Shown here: positions 1 through 8,406 of the stretch, in pieces | Position numbering within the stretch: position 1 is the stretch's first letter | Layout of the letters: each line of letters begins with the position of its first letter | Origin: Variovorax sp. PMC12 | GTDB taxonomy: Bacteria > Pseudomonadota > Gammaproteobacteria > Burkholderiales > Burkholderiaceae_C | Direction: 5' to 3' | Length of the DNA stretch: 64,000 nt | Assembly (NCBI RefSeq): GCF_003019815.1 | Contig: NZ_CP027773.1 | Location: forward strand, 3,297,001 to 3,361,000 | The notes under the pieces: generated by a model | The model's input: only the letters and a program-made list of their open reading frames with translations | Databases searched by the model: none | Told to the model about the DNA's origin: nothing | Position numbers and translations under genes: made by a program

Positions 1-80
1 AGCATATTGAACATGGCCCGGCCGGCGCTGCAAGTGGTGTAAGGGAACAAGCCCGACGACACGAAGACAAGGCCGCTCAT
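1..80 (-). CDS. 5' end of an unidentified gene, runs off the left edge
   Basis: An ATG at 80-78 on the minus strand opens a frame with no stop before the window edge; it encodes about 26 residues beginning MSGLVFVSSGLFPYTT. A strong Shine-Dalgarno (GGAGGG, 6 bases upstream of the ATG) supports a true start. It lies about 145 bases downstream of galE on the same strand, so it probably belongs to the same polysaccharide operon. The visible peptide is too short to assign a family. Confidence 0.5.
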   Translation of the reverse strand, partial: MSGLVFVSSGLFPYTTCSAGRAMFNM

Positions 81-224
81 GCAACCCTCCAGGAACAATT
101 GGGCCGCCAAGCGGCAACTCCATTACTGCAAGGCTCTGGACACAACATCTATTCTCCCTTTTTGTGATTACTTCGTGTCACCGCCAACAGACCTGCTTGC
201 AAACCCGCCTTGAGTTCATCCCGT

Positions 225-1223
225 CTAATGGAGATGTGCACACTGCCATCGCCAAGCATCACGGCACATGTCGTCTATATTGCGAGTTGCAACCCAACCC
301 AGCAACTCGCGAGCAAGATTTGTATCGGCAAAACTGATGCCGATATCCCCCACCCGGCGCGCAGCCATCTCATATGGAATTCGGCGTCCGCTAGCTCGCT
401 CAAACGCGTTGATCACTTCCAATACGGTCGCGCCTCTACCAGTACCGAGATTCACAAGGAAGCTGTTTTGGTTTCTAGATAGGAAGTTGAGGGCGGCCAA
501 GTGCCCCTCTGCAAGATCCATCACATGGACGAAATCACGCACGCCAGTTCCGTCGGGACTTGGATAATCGCTACCAAAGATCTGTACAACTGAACGCAGG
601 CCAGCGGCAACTTGAGCTACTAATGGCATCAAATTACTAGGTGCCCCCCTCGGGCTCTCACCAATCAACCCGCTGGTATGAGCACCGGCCGGATTGAAGT
701 ACCGAAGTGTCGCAATCCGCCATGCCGGGTCTGAAAGTCTCACATCTTGCAGCAACTCTTCAACGACGAGCTTTGTTCGAGCATAAGGATTGGTCGTCAC
801 GCAAACTGCGCCCTCCGCCACCGGCATCGCTTGTTCTAAGCCGTAAACTGCCGCTGACGATGAAAAGACCAGCATTTTGCAGCCGGCGCGTTGCATCGCG
901 CCCAAGAGGCAAACCGAACCGTGGACGTTATTGTCGAAGTACTCAATCGGTAGATTGATCGACTCAGTCACGGCTTTCAGCCCTGCGAAGTGCAACACCG
1001 CTGATATCGGCAACTCCGAGAAGATTCTGTCCAGCGCCGCCGCATCGCGGATATCGCCTTCGTGCCATCGCACAGGTCGTCCGATGATCTGCTCCATTCG
1101 AGCTAGAACGGCAGGAGTGCTGTTGGAGAAATTGTCGAGCACAACGAATTCATGCCCGGCCCGTGCCAGTTCGATGCACGTGTGGGAGCCGATGTATCCG
1201 GCCCCGCCAGTGACCAGAATCAA
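225..1223 (-). CDS. galE: UDP-glucose 4-epimerase GalE
   Basis: Interconverts UDP-glucose and UDP-galactose in the cytoplasm and so supplies galactosyl donor for polysaccharide synthesis. Extended SDR fold, 332 residues, the usual length. The NAD motif TGGAGYIG sits at residues 5-12; the catalytic residues appear as Ser122/123 in SSSAAVYG and Tyr147/Lys151 in NPYARTK. I chose a TTG start at 1223-1221 because it gives the canonical N-terminus (M)ILVTGG, has GGAGAGG just upstream, and shares bases with the rmlC stop codon, so translation is probably coupled. A longer frame back to 1337 would only read through rmlC and is rejected. Confidence 0.93.
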   Translation of the reverse strand: MILVTGGAGYIGSHTCIELARAGHEFVVLDNFSNSTPAVLARMEQIIGRPVRWHEGDIRDAAALDRIFSELPISAVLHFAGLKAVTESINLPIEYFDNNVHGSVCLLGAMQRAGCKMLVFSSSAAVYGLEQAMPVAEGAVCVTTNPYARTKLVVEELLQDVRLSDPAWRIATLRYFNPAGAHTSGLIGESPRGAPSNLMPLVAQVAAGLRSVVQIFGSDYPSPDGTGVRDFVHVMDLAEGHLAALNFLSRNQNSFLVNLGTGRGATVLEVINAFERASGRRIPYEMAARRVGDIGISFADTNLARELLGWVATRNIDDMCRDAWRWQCAHLH

Positions 1224-1774
1224 AACACCTCTCCGGCGATGCTTTCGGCAAGCGATAGCGCCGCAGCATCCTTTGCGGACAACGCCGGAGTGGCACCGGC
1301 GAGCGGCCACTCGATACCGATGGCGGGATCGTTCCAAGCGATGCTTCGCTCGTAAGCGGGCGCGTAGTAGTCGGTGGTCTTATATAGGAAGTCGGCCGTT
1401 TCGCTCAGCACTAGAAATCCGTGCGCCAGGCCGGCCGGAATCCAGAGTTGACGATGGTTGTCTTCGTTCAGTTCCACGCCAACCCATTTGCCGAACGTCG
1501 CCGAAGACGGCCGAATATCGACGGCAACGTCAAACACTGCTCCGCGTACCACGCGGACCAGTTTGCCTTGGGGCTGCTTGACTTGGTAATGAAGACCACG
1601 CAGTACCCCTTTGGTCGAACGTGAGTGATTATCTTGCTTAAACTCCACAGAGAAACCGAGGGCCTGGGAGAACGCCTGCTGGTTGAAGCTCTCTAAGAAG
1701 AAGCCCCTTGCATCGCCGAATACTTTCGGCTCGATGACTAGGACGTCGGGAATGAGCGTGGGGAATGTTTGCAC
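1220..1774 (-). CDS. rmlC: dTDP-4-dehydrorhamnose 3,5-epimerase RmlC
   Basis: Third step of dTDP-L-rhamnose synthesis: epimerises C3 and C5 of dTDP-4-keto-6-deoxy-glucose. A cupin protein of 184 residues from the GTG at 1774, matching the family size. Visible landmarks are IPDVLVIEPKVFGDARGFF at residues 8-26, catalytic His62 in LRGLHYQ, and Tyr131 in DFLYKTTDYYAP. An in-frame start at 1810 would add 12 residues that do not look like the family, so GTG is preferred. It is separated from rmlBDA by about 15 kb of other sugar genes but lies on the same strand. Confidence 0.92.
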   Translation of the reverse strand: MQTFPTLIPDVLVIEPKVFGDARGFFLESFNQQAFSQALGFSVEFKQDNHSRSTKGVLRGLHYQVKQPQGKLVRVVRGAVFDVAVDIRPSSATFGKWVGVELNEDNHRQLWIPAGLAHGFLVLSETADFLYKTTDYYAPAYERSIAWNDPAIGIEWPLAGATPALSAKDAAALSLAESIAGEVF

Positions 1775-1922
1775 GGCGTTGATCTCTGAAAAAACAACTC
1801 TACAGACCAAGAGCCAGAGGTCGTCGCACTCTGAGCCTAGCCGTTGAAGATTTTCTCACATCCGCTGAGCGCGACCTGCGAGGTACTTAGCTAAGGGCCC
1901 TTCGATGCAGCGGCTGATTGAA

Positions 1923-2858
1923 CTACCGATCGAAGTTCAGGCGTTCCCGCTCCACAACCAAGGGGCGCTTCATTACGTGCGTGAGAATCGACCCTACGTA
2001 CTCACCGAGCAAACCAATAAAAAATAACTGCACCGAGGCAAAGAAGAACATGCCGATCAGTATGGGGGCTGTACCCGCAGAGAACTCGCCCCAGAACAAC
2101 ACCTTGAGCAACAGATACAACAATGAAACACAGAGGCTGATACCCGAAAGTGCGAATCCCGCCATCGTGGCAATCCGCAACGGGACCCTCGAATGCGATG
2201 TGATTCCGAGCATCGCAATGTCGTAGAGCGTGTAAAAGTTGTTCTTGGTGATGCCTCTTTTTCGGCGCGGTTGGTTGTAAGGTACCTGCACGGCCTCAAA
2301 GCCCACTTCTGACACCAAACCACGCAGATACGGATACGGGTCGTCAATGCGACGCAGTTCCTCGAGCACCATCCTGTCGTACAGCCCAAAACCCGTGAAG
2401 TTCTGAATCAGCTTCACATCTGCTATGCGTGTCACAGTCCGATAGTAGGCACGTCGGATCGCGAACATCAAGCCCGATTCGTCCGCCGTCGGCTTGACAC
2501 CGACAACTAGCTTGGAGCCGTTGCGCCAATGCTCAACGAAATCCTTCATTAGCTCGGGAGGATCCTGCAGGTCGGCCACTAGCAGGATCGCCGCGTCTCC
2601 GCGCGCTTGCAGAAGTCCGTAGAAAGGCGAGCGGATATGGCCGAAATTCCGAGCGTTAAGAATCACCTTGACCTTGGGGTCAGCAGCCGCCATCGCACGC
2701 AGGAGTTCGGGCGTCCGGTCGGATGAGAAGTTGTCGATGAACAGGTGCTCGTACGTCACGCCCTCGATGGTCTCGAAGACGGCGCGAGCCTGCCGGTACA
2801 CCTCCTCAATGTTGTCTTCTTCGTTGTAGCAGGGGGTAACGACAGTGATGTGTTTCAT
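1923..2858 (-). CDS. Polyprenyl-phosphate glycosyltransferase, GT2 (GtrB/DPM type)
   Basis: Predicted to move a hexose from a nucleotide sugar to undecaprenyl phosphate at the inner face of the membrane. 311 residues: GT2 domain at 1-220 with VVTPCYNEE at 6-14 and an acidic metal motif ADLQD at 95-99, then two C-terminal membrane helices at about 229-254 and 263-289, the hallmark of GtrB-like enzymes. The ATG at 2858 overlaps the gtrA stop (ATGA), and gtrA is the standard partner. The donor sugar is not evident from sequence; the neighbouring CDP-sugar genes make an unusual donor possible. A longer frame to 3248 reads through gtrA and is rejected. Confidence 0.85.
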   Translation of the reverse strand: MKHITVVTPCYNEEDNIEEVYRQARAVFETIEGVTYEHLFIDNFSSDRTPELLRAMAAADPKVKVILNARNFGHIRSPFYGLLQARGDAAILLVADLQDPPELMKDFVEHWRNGSKLVVGVKPTADESGLMFAIRRAYYRTVTRIADVKLIQNFTGFGLYDRMVLEELRRIDDPYPYLRGLVSEVGFEAVQVPYNQPRRKRGITKNNFYTLYDIAMLGITSHSRVPLRIATMAGFALSGISLCVSLLYLLLKVLFWGEFSAGTAPILIGMFFFASVQLFFIGLLGEYVGSILTHVMKRPLVVERERLNFDR

Positions 2859-3220
2859 GAAGCTGAGAAGACAAAGCGGCGCTGTAGCACGAACGCCAAC
2901 AGCGCCAGGGGAACGAGGACTACCGCGTTCGCGACGTACACATTGAGCCCGGCACGCAGCAGCAACGCCACCGATCCAACGTTGAGCAGGTATACGAAGC
3001 CGTACACCGCAACGAAGCGACCGAGTTGCGACAGGCGTGCGCCGCCGAACACCAGCCGCCCCGTGCTCTGGAAGTTGAAGGCAACGCCCAACACAGTCGC
3101 CAGCCCGATGGCTGCCGGGTATGGCAGGCCGATCCACACGAAGACAGCAAACAGCGCATAGCCGACAACGGTATTCAGTCCGCCTACCAGCATGAAGCGC
3201 AGGAGCTGCGAATTCAGCAT
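2855..3220 (-). CDS. GtrA-family membrane protein (putative lipid-linked sugar flippase)
   Basis: About 121 residues with four predicted membrane helices; the opening LLRFMLVGGLNTVVGYALFA is typical of the GtrA family (PF04138). GtrA proteins work with GtrB-type transferases and are thought to flip undecaprenyl-phosphate-linked sugar to the periplasm. The gene overlaps the GT2 gene downstream by 4 bases and the transketolase gene upstream by 7. I use the ATG at 3220; an ATG at 3238 would add six residues and increase the overlap. Neither start has a strong ribosome site, as expected for coupled translation. Confidence 0.85.
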   Translation of the reverse strand: MLNSQLLRFMLVGGLNTVVGYALFAVFVWIGLPYPAAIGLATVLGVAFNFQSTGRLVFGGARLSQLGRFVAVYGFVYLLNVGSVALLLRAGLNVYVANAVVLVPLALLAFVLQRRFVFSAS

Positions 3221-4140
3221 GCGCCGAACGCCGCCCATTTGCCGACAAAAGGCGCCACGCGCGAACGTACCGAAGCTATGTCGAGCCCGTGCTCGCGCAT
3301 GGCGTGGGCATGCGAGCCGCAGGTCTCCGAGAACCGCTCGCCCACACCGATACGCAGAACAGGAACGGGGTTCGTCTCCGAGATTGCCTCAAGCACTGCG
3401 GCACCGAGCCCGCCAGCAGCCGAGTGCTCTTCCAGCGTTACAAAGGCGCTGCTGCTTGCAGCCAATGCTCGGAGTTGCCCGGCATCTAGCGGCTTGATCC
3501 AGGGTGCGCTCCACACGGACACGTCGAGCTCAGCGCCCAACTCGCATGCGGTCTTGACCATGGAGCCGGTCGCGATGAAGTGCACACGAGATTGCCCCCT
3601 CTGCACGCAAGCCAGTTCGCCACGCGTCAGAGAAGGCGCCTTAGCGTGCACCGCGCCCAAGTCAGCCTTGCCCATGCGCATGTAAACCGGGCTCTGGAGC
3701 GTCAGCGCTGTTGACATGCAGGCCGTAAGCTCGTGCGCGTCGCATGGCGACATGATGTCGATATAAGGCACCGACCGCAGGCAGGCGATGTCCTCGAAGC
3801 TCTGGTGGCTGGTGCCCAGAGTGCTGTACACCAGCCCGGCGCCGTCCCCAGTGAAGATGACCGGCAGCTTCTCGTAACAGACGTCGATCTTGATCTGCTC
3901 CACAACTCGCACCGGCACGAACGCGCTCAGACCGTAGACGATGGGCCGGAAGCCCGCTTTAGCCAGCCCGGCGGCAACACCGACCATGTTCTGCTCGGCG
4001 ATGCCGGCATTGATGTACTGGCCAGGGCAGCGCTTGCGGAATTCGTCGAAAAGGGCGTAGCCATGGTCGCCAGTCAGGAGCACCACGCGCTCGTCCTTGG
4101 TGGCGGCTTCTACCAGCGCAGCGGAAAAAGCGGCTCTCAT
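3214..4140 (-). CDS. Transketolase-like protein, C-terminal half (pyrimidine-binding subunit)
   Basis: 308 residues covering the PYR and C-terminal domains of transketolase (Transket_pyr and Transketolase_C). The conserved glutamate that activates thiamine diphosphate is in NAGIAEQNMVG (Glu49). Together with the preceding gene, which overlaps it by 4 bases, it would rebuild one transketolase as two chains, the arrangement seen in secondary-metabolite and sugar-branching enzymes. Its place directly after CDP-dideoxy-sugar genes suggests transfer of a two-carbon ketol unit to a keto-sugar rather than a pentose-phosphate role. That substrate assignment is inference. Confidence 0.85.
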   Translation of the reverse strand: MRAAFSAALVEAATKDERVVLLTGDHGYALFDEFRKRCPGQYINAGIAEQNMVGVAAGLAKAGFRPIVYGLSAFVPVRVVEQIKIDVCYEKLPVIFTGDGAGLVYSTLGTSHQSFEDIACLRSVPYIDIMSPCDAHELTACMSTALTLQSPVYMRMGKADLGAVHAKAPSLTRGELACVQRGQSRVHFIATGSMVKTACELGAELDVSVWSAPWIKPLDAGQLRALAASSSAFVTLEEHSAAGGLGAAVLEAISETNPVPVLRIGVGERFSETCGSHAHAMREHGLDIASVRSRVAPFVGKWAAFGAC

Positions 4141-4949
4141 GCGGATGCTCCTTCGAGTTCACGCAGGGCCTGCGCATACAGGTCGGCGTTCAAGCGCGAG
4201 TAGTGCCAAGCATTGACGTTCTCCATGTACGACACGCCCTTGCCCTTGACCGTCTTCGCGACCAAGGCCTTGGGCCGTCCGTTCTTTCGCCCTTCCAAGT
4301 CCTCGATAGCCGCCGAGATGGCGTCCATGTCGTGCCCGTCGATGGTGAGCACGTCGAAATCGAAAGCCGCGAACTTGGCGCCCAGGTCTCCGAGCTTCAT
4401 CACTTCGTCTGTGGTGCCCATGGCCTGGAAACCATTCGCGTCGACAATGACCATGAGGTTGTCCAGCTTCGCGTGCGCCGCGAACAGCATGGCTTCCCAG
4501 ATCGGTCCTTCGTTGATTTCGCCGTCGCCGATCACTGCGTAGCACTTCTGCCCGGTCTTGCGGCGTTGTGCGGCCAGCGCCAGCCCCACGCCGACCGAGA
4601 GCCCGTGGCCGAGCGTGCCGGAGGTCACCTCGCAACCGGGCACATGCGCATCGGACAAGCCTTTCAGCCGTGAGCCGTCATGGAAGTATTGGTCGACGTC
4701 CACGCGGTCTATCCAGCCGAGTTCGTACAGGCAGGCGTACTGGGCCATGACACCGTGACCCTTGCTGAGCACCAAGTAGTCGCGCATTGGGTCGGTGGCA
4801 TCAGACTTGTCGTAGCGCATGTGGCGCCCATACAGGCATGACAGCAACTCGATGATAGAGAACGCGCAGCCCAGATGGACGGCGTTGCCTGCATACGCCA
4901 TCTCCACCACTGTTTTGCGCAGGGAAGCGGGATCGAATGAATGTCTCAT
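4137..4949 (-). CDS. Transketolase-like protein, N-terminal half (TPP-binding subunit)
   Basis: 270 residues forming the thiamine-diphosphate PP domain. Visible motifs: SKGHG at 62-66, GTLGHGL near 111-117, and the TPP/Mg signature from GDGEINEG (141-148) to VDANG (169-173). I chose the ATG at 4949 because it forms an ATGA overlap with the upstream reductase stop; ATG codons at 4973 and 4988 are alternatives. The next gene supplies the missing transketolase domains. Being split, and sitting among CDP-sugar genes rather than Calvin or pentose-phosphate genes, marks it as a dedicated polysaccharide enzyme. Confidence 0.85.
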   Translation of the reverse strand: MRHSFDPASLRKTVVEMAYAGNAVHLGCAFSIIELLSCLYGRHMRYDKSDATDPMRDYLVLSKGHGVMAQYACLYELGWIDRVDVDQYFHDGSRLKGLSDAHVPGCEVTSGTLGHGLSVGVGLALAAQRRKTGQKCYAVIGDGEINEGPIWEAMLFAAHAKLDNLMVIVDANGFQAMGTTDEVMKLGDLGAKFAAFDFDVLTIDGHDMDAISAAIEDLEGRKNGRPKALVAKTVKGKGVSYMENVNAWHYSRLNADLYAQALRELEGASA

Positions 4950-6046
4950 GCTGGAAAGGATACGTTTGCACATGGCGTGGACAGCCAAGCGATGGTTCTG
5001 CGAATGCCTTCTTCAAGGCTGACGGCGTTCGCCAGCCCGAGTTCCTCGGTCGCGCGCTGCAGGCTTGGCACGTAGCGATGGCCCGCGAGGCCCGGCGTCG
5101 GCCTGCCGACCACTTCGACCGGAATGCCGGTGCCGGCGATCCGGGTCACCTCGGCCGCGAGTTGGGCGATGCTCACCTGGGTATCGCCACCGATGTTGTA
5201 CGCCCGGCCAGGCGCACCCAGCGCCAGGCAGCTCAACAACCAGCGTGCCATGTCGCCCGCGTACTGGTAGGTGCGGATTGCCTCGCCTGTGCCCTGCACC
5301 ACGATCCCCTTGCCGCTGGTGGCCTGCGCGATGAACTGCGCCGCAGCCACGCCGCTGGAGGCATGCAGGTAGGGACCGATAAAAGCGAAGCAGCGTGCAA
5401 TCACCACCTCGAAAGGCCATGCCTGCCCCACGACTGCTTCTGCCCGACGCTTCGCCCGTGTGTAGACGTTGACGCCATCACTCCTGTCACCCATTTGCCA
5501 CGACAGCGATTCTGCGAGCCTCTGATCGCCAGGCTGCTGACCGTAGACCGCGCCCGAGCTGACTTGCAGGAAACGCCGGGCGCCACAAGCAGCCGCAAAC
5601 TCGCAGACGCGACGGGCTCCGGCCTCGGACAGATGCTCAAGGTTGTCGGGCCCCGTGCCTAGAGCCGCCACAGGCAAGGCTGCATGGATCACCGACGAAA
5701 AAGATCCGCGCGGAAACTCGAAATCGACCACGTCGCCCTGCAGCAGCGTTACCGGGGCAGCTTTGGCCAGGTGCGGACTGGCTTGGATGAACCGGCGCGG
5801 CTCCCGAGTCAGCACCGTTAACGCCAGCCCCAGGCCCAGCGCCCTATCCGCATGCAGCAGGCATTCGAGCAGCCACTTGCCCACGAAGCCGGTGCCGCCC
5901 GTCAAGAAGATCGCGTGATTGCGAAACGCTTCCCACACCGGGGGTGTAGTCAGCCGGAGGACCTCATCGAGTTCCGTTGCCGGGACAGGATTGGCCGGGT
6001 CAGTCAAAACGCAGACCGAGATAGGTCTCGATGCTCTCGACGGCAT
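4946..6046 (-). CDS. NAD(P)-dependent sugar epimerase/reductase (extended SDR)
   Basis: Extended SDR of up to 366 residues: nucleotide motif GGTGFVG at 50-56, SSGAVYG at 163-169 and catalytic YTRAK at 195-199. In CDP-3,6-dideoxyhexose pathways an SDR in this position reduces the 4-keto group (paratose or abequose synthase). In yersiniose synthesis a comparable reductase (YerF) reduces the added side chain. Either is possible here. The start is uncertain: ATG at 6046 overlaps ddhC by 47 bases, while a TTG at 6007 would give a tighter junction but lacks a clear ribosome site. It is followed by the transketolase pair through an ATGA overlap. Confidence 0.75.
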   Translation of the reverse strand: MPSRASRPISVCVLTDPANPVPATELDEVLRLTTPPVWEAFRNHAIFLTGGTGFVGKWLLECLLHADRALGLGLALTVLTREPRRFIQASPHLAKAAPVTLLQGDVVDFEFPRGSFSSVIHAALPVAALGTGPDNLEHLSEAGARRVCEFAAACGARRFLQVSSGAVYGQQPGDQRLAESLSWQMGDRSDGVNVYTRAKRRAEAVVGQAWPFEVVIARCFAFIGPYLHASSGVAAAQFIAQATSGKGIVVQGTGEAIRTYQYAGDMARWLLSCLALGAPGRAYNIGGDTQVSIAQLAAEVTRIAGTGIPVEVVGRPTPGLAGHRYVPSLQRATEELGLANAVSLEEGIRRTIAWLSTPCANVSFPA

Positions 6047-7331
6047 GGTCGAGCATGGGCTCGGTCAGGCCGGGGTACACACCGATCCAGAACGTGTCGT
6101 TCATGATCCTGTCGGTATTCTTGAGCTCGCCCACCACGCGGTAGTTGCGTCCGATCATGTAGGGCTGACGCAGCAGGTTGCCGGCGAACAGCAGCCGGGT
6201 ACCGACCTTCTGCTGGTCAAGGTACGTCAACAGGTCCACGCGCCGCGTGTTGGCGGCTTCGCGCAAAGTGATTGGAAAGCCGAACCACGACGGCTCAGAG
6301 CCCGGCGTGGCTTCGGGCAGCTCAAGGAATTCCTCGCAGCTGCGCAGACGCTCAGTCAGGTATGCGAAGTTCTTCTTGCGCGCGGCCACGAAGCCGTCCA
6401 GCCGGTCGAGCTGCGCCAAGGCGCACGCAGCCTGCATGTCCGTAATCTTGAGGTTGTAGCCCAGGTGGGAGTACGTGTACTTGTGGTCGTAGCCCTCGGG
6501 CAGGTCGCCCAGCTTCCAGCAGAAGCGCTTGTTGCAGGTGTTGTCCTTGCCGGGAGCGCAGTAGCAGTCGCGGCCCCAGTCGCGAATGGACTCGGCGATC
6601 AGGCGCAGTTCGTCACTGTTGGTAAACACCGCGCCGCCCTCGCCCATCGTGATGTGGTGGGCCGGGTAGAAGCTCAGCGTGCCGATGTCGCCGAAGGTAC
6701 CCACGAGTTGCCCTTCGTAGCGCGCGCCCAGCGCATCGCAGCAGTCCTCGACCAGCCACAGGCCATGCTTCTCGCATGCGGCCTTCACGACCTTCAGGTT
6801 GTAGGGATTGCCCAGTGTGTGCGCCAGCATGATGGCCTTGGTGCGCGGGCCGATCGCGGCCTCCAGCTGGTCTGCATCGATGTTGTAGGTGGGAATGTGC
6901 ACGTCGACGAATACAGGCACCGCGCCGCACTGCAGGATCGGGTTCACGGTGGTGGGGAAGCCCGCAGCCACACCGATCACCTCATCGCCCGGTTTGATCG
7001 CGCGGTCGCCGAGCTTGGGCGAGGTCAGGGTCGAGAACGCGACCAGATTGGCAGAGGAGCCGGAGTTCACCGTCATTAAGTGCTTTACGCCAAGGTAGGC
7101 CGCTAGCCGACTTTCAAACAACGTGTTGAAACGGCCAGTGGTCAGCCATGCGTCAAGCGATGCGTCGACCATCAACTGCATTTCCGGCGTGCCGACAACC
7201 TTGCCCGATGGCGGGATCAATGTCTCACCGGCTATGAAGGGCGTCGACACGCTGGCCAACTCGCCGTACTCGCCAACCAGCGCCAAGATCTTTTTGCGCA
7301 GCTCGTTTTTCTTGAAGGAGATTTCAGTCAT
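6000..7331 (-). CDS. ddhC: CDP-4-keto-6-deoxy-D-glucose 3-dehydrase (DdhC/RfbH, E1)
   Basis: PMP- and iron-sulfur-dependent enzyme that starts C-3 deoxygenation of CDP-4-keto-6-deoxy-glucose. 443 residues. The diagnostic features are present: histidine replaces the usual PLP lysine in SFYPAHHITMGEGG (His225/226), and the [2Fe-2S] cysteines lie in GRDCYCAP...NTC (Cys256, 258, 266). It is close to full-length Salmonella RfbH in recalled motifs throughout. I prefer the ATG at 7331, which overlaps the ddhB stop by 8 bases; a TTG 12 codons upstream is less likely. The electron-transfer partner DdhD (E3) is not in the window. Confidence 0.93.
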   Translation of the reverse strand: MTEISFKKNELRKKILALVGEYGELASVSTPFIAGETLIPPSGKVVGTPEMQLMVDASLDAWLTTGRFNTLFESRLAAYLGVKHLMTVNSGSSANLVAFSTLTSPKLGDRAIKPGDEVIGVAAGFPTTVNPILQCGAVPVFVDVHIPTYNIDADQLEAAIGPRTKAIMLAHTLGNPYNLKVVKAACEKHGLWLVEDCCDALGARYEGQLVGTFGDIGTLSFYPAHHITMGEGGAVFTNSDELRLIAESIRDWGRDCYCAPGKDNTCNKRFCWKLGDLPEGYDHKYTYSHLGYNLKITDMQAACALAQLDRLDGFVAARKKNFAYLTERLRSCEEFLELPEATPGSEPSWFGFPITLREAANTRRVDLLTYLDQQKVGTRLLFAGNLLRQPYMIGRNYRVVGELKNTDRIMNDTFWIGVYPGLTEPMLDHAVESIETYLGLRFD

Positions 7332-8406
7332 GGATAGGGGTACTTTCGTATTTTTCGATTTGTTCAAGGGTCACGTCAGCCATGTCCCGGCCGTCAAGCC
7401 AAGCCCGCTGCCAATCGACAATGACACCAAGGCTCGTGCGCAAGTCCCATCGAGGGATCCAGCCCAACGTCTGTCGGGCCTTGGAGCAATCTAGCTTGAG
7501 CCAGTTCGCTTCATGCGGCTGACCATCCTGCGCAATACTGCGCCACGCGGCACCGTCACCCCAAAGGCTGACCAGTTGATCTGCAAGCCAGGCAACAGGA
7601 CGCGCGTCCGAATCCGCAGGCCCGAAATTCCATGGCTCGGCCCAAGTCGGCCCCTCAGCAAAAAGGCGCTCGGCCAACATCATGTAGCCGCAAAGCGGCT
7701 CTAGTACGTGCTGCCAAGGCCGGATGGCATTTGGGTTGCGGATATCCGCTCTCCGGCCTTCCGCAATAGCGTGCAGCAGGTCCGGCACCAGCCGATCTTG
7801 AGACCAGTCACCGCCGCCAATCACATTGCCAGCGCGCGCAGTGGCCAGCGCAACACCGTGCTCTGCATAGCGATTCTCGTTGAAGAACGAGGACCGGTAT
7901 GAGGCTACCACGAGTTCCGAGCAACCCTTGCTATTGCTGTAAGGGTCGTAACCTCCCATGGGCTCATTCTCGCGATAGCCCCATTGCCACTCGCGATTCT
8001 CGTAGCACTTGTCGCTGGTGACGATCACGATGGCGCGAATGCTGTTGCAGCCGCGCGCCGCCTCAAGCAGATGAACGGTGCCCATCACGTTGGTGGAATA
8101 CGTCTCCACTGGATCAACATAAGAGCGGCGCACAAGCGGCTGGGCCGCTAGATGGAAAACGATCTCAGGGGCAAAGTCGTTAATGGCGGCCCGTAGCGCG
8201 GCGAGGTCTCTTACGTCCGCAATCTGTGTTTCCGTCGAGAACCGCCCCATGGTCAGCGCATGCAAGCTGGGCTCTGTTGACGGCGCCAACGAGTACCCGC
8301 GGACGATAGCTCCATGTTTTCCCAGCCATAACGCCAGCCAACTTCCCTTGAAGCCTGTGTGACCCGTGAGAAACACGCGCTTGCCGCGCCAAAACGATGG
8401 AGTCAT
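7324..8406 (-). CDS. ddhB: CDP-glucose 4,6-dehydratase (DdhB/RfbG)
   Basis: Converts CDP-D-glucose to CDP-4-keto-6-deoxy-D-glucose, the substrate of the following ddhC product. Extended SDR of 360 residues: TGHTGFKGSWL from residue 14, FHLAAQPLVRRSY near 84-96, TSDKCYEN near 130-137 and catalytic YSNSK at 156-160, all characteristic of the CDP-glucose branch. The ATG at 8406 overlaps the ddhA stop as ATGA, indicating coupled translation in the order ddhA-ddhB-ddhC. Confidence 0.94.
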   Translation of the reverse strand: MTPSFWRGKRVFLTGHTGFKGSWLALWLGKHGAIVRGYSLAPSTEPSLHALTMGRFSTETQIADVRDLAALRAAINDFAPEIVFHLAAQPLVRRSYVDPVETYSTNVMGTVHLLEAARGCNSIRAIVIVTSDKCYENREWQWGYRENEPMGGYDPYSNSKGCSELVVASYRSSFFNENRYAEHGVALATARAGNVIGGGDWSQDRLVPDLLHAIAEGRRADIRNPNAIRPWQHVLEPLCGYMMLAERLFAEGPTWAEPWNFGPADSDARPVAWLADQLVSLWGDGAAWRSIAQDGQPHEANWLKLDCSKARQTLGWIPRWDLRTSLGVIVDWQRAWLDGRDMADVTLEQIEKYESTPIHD

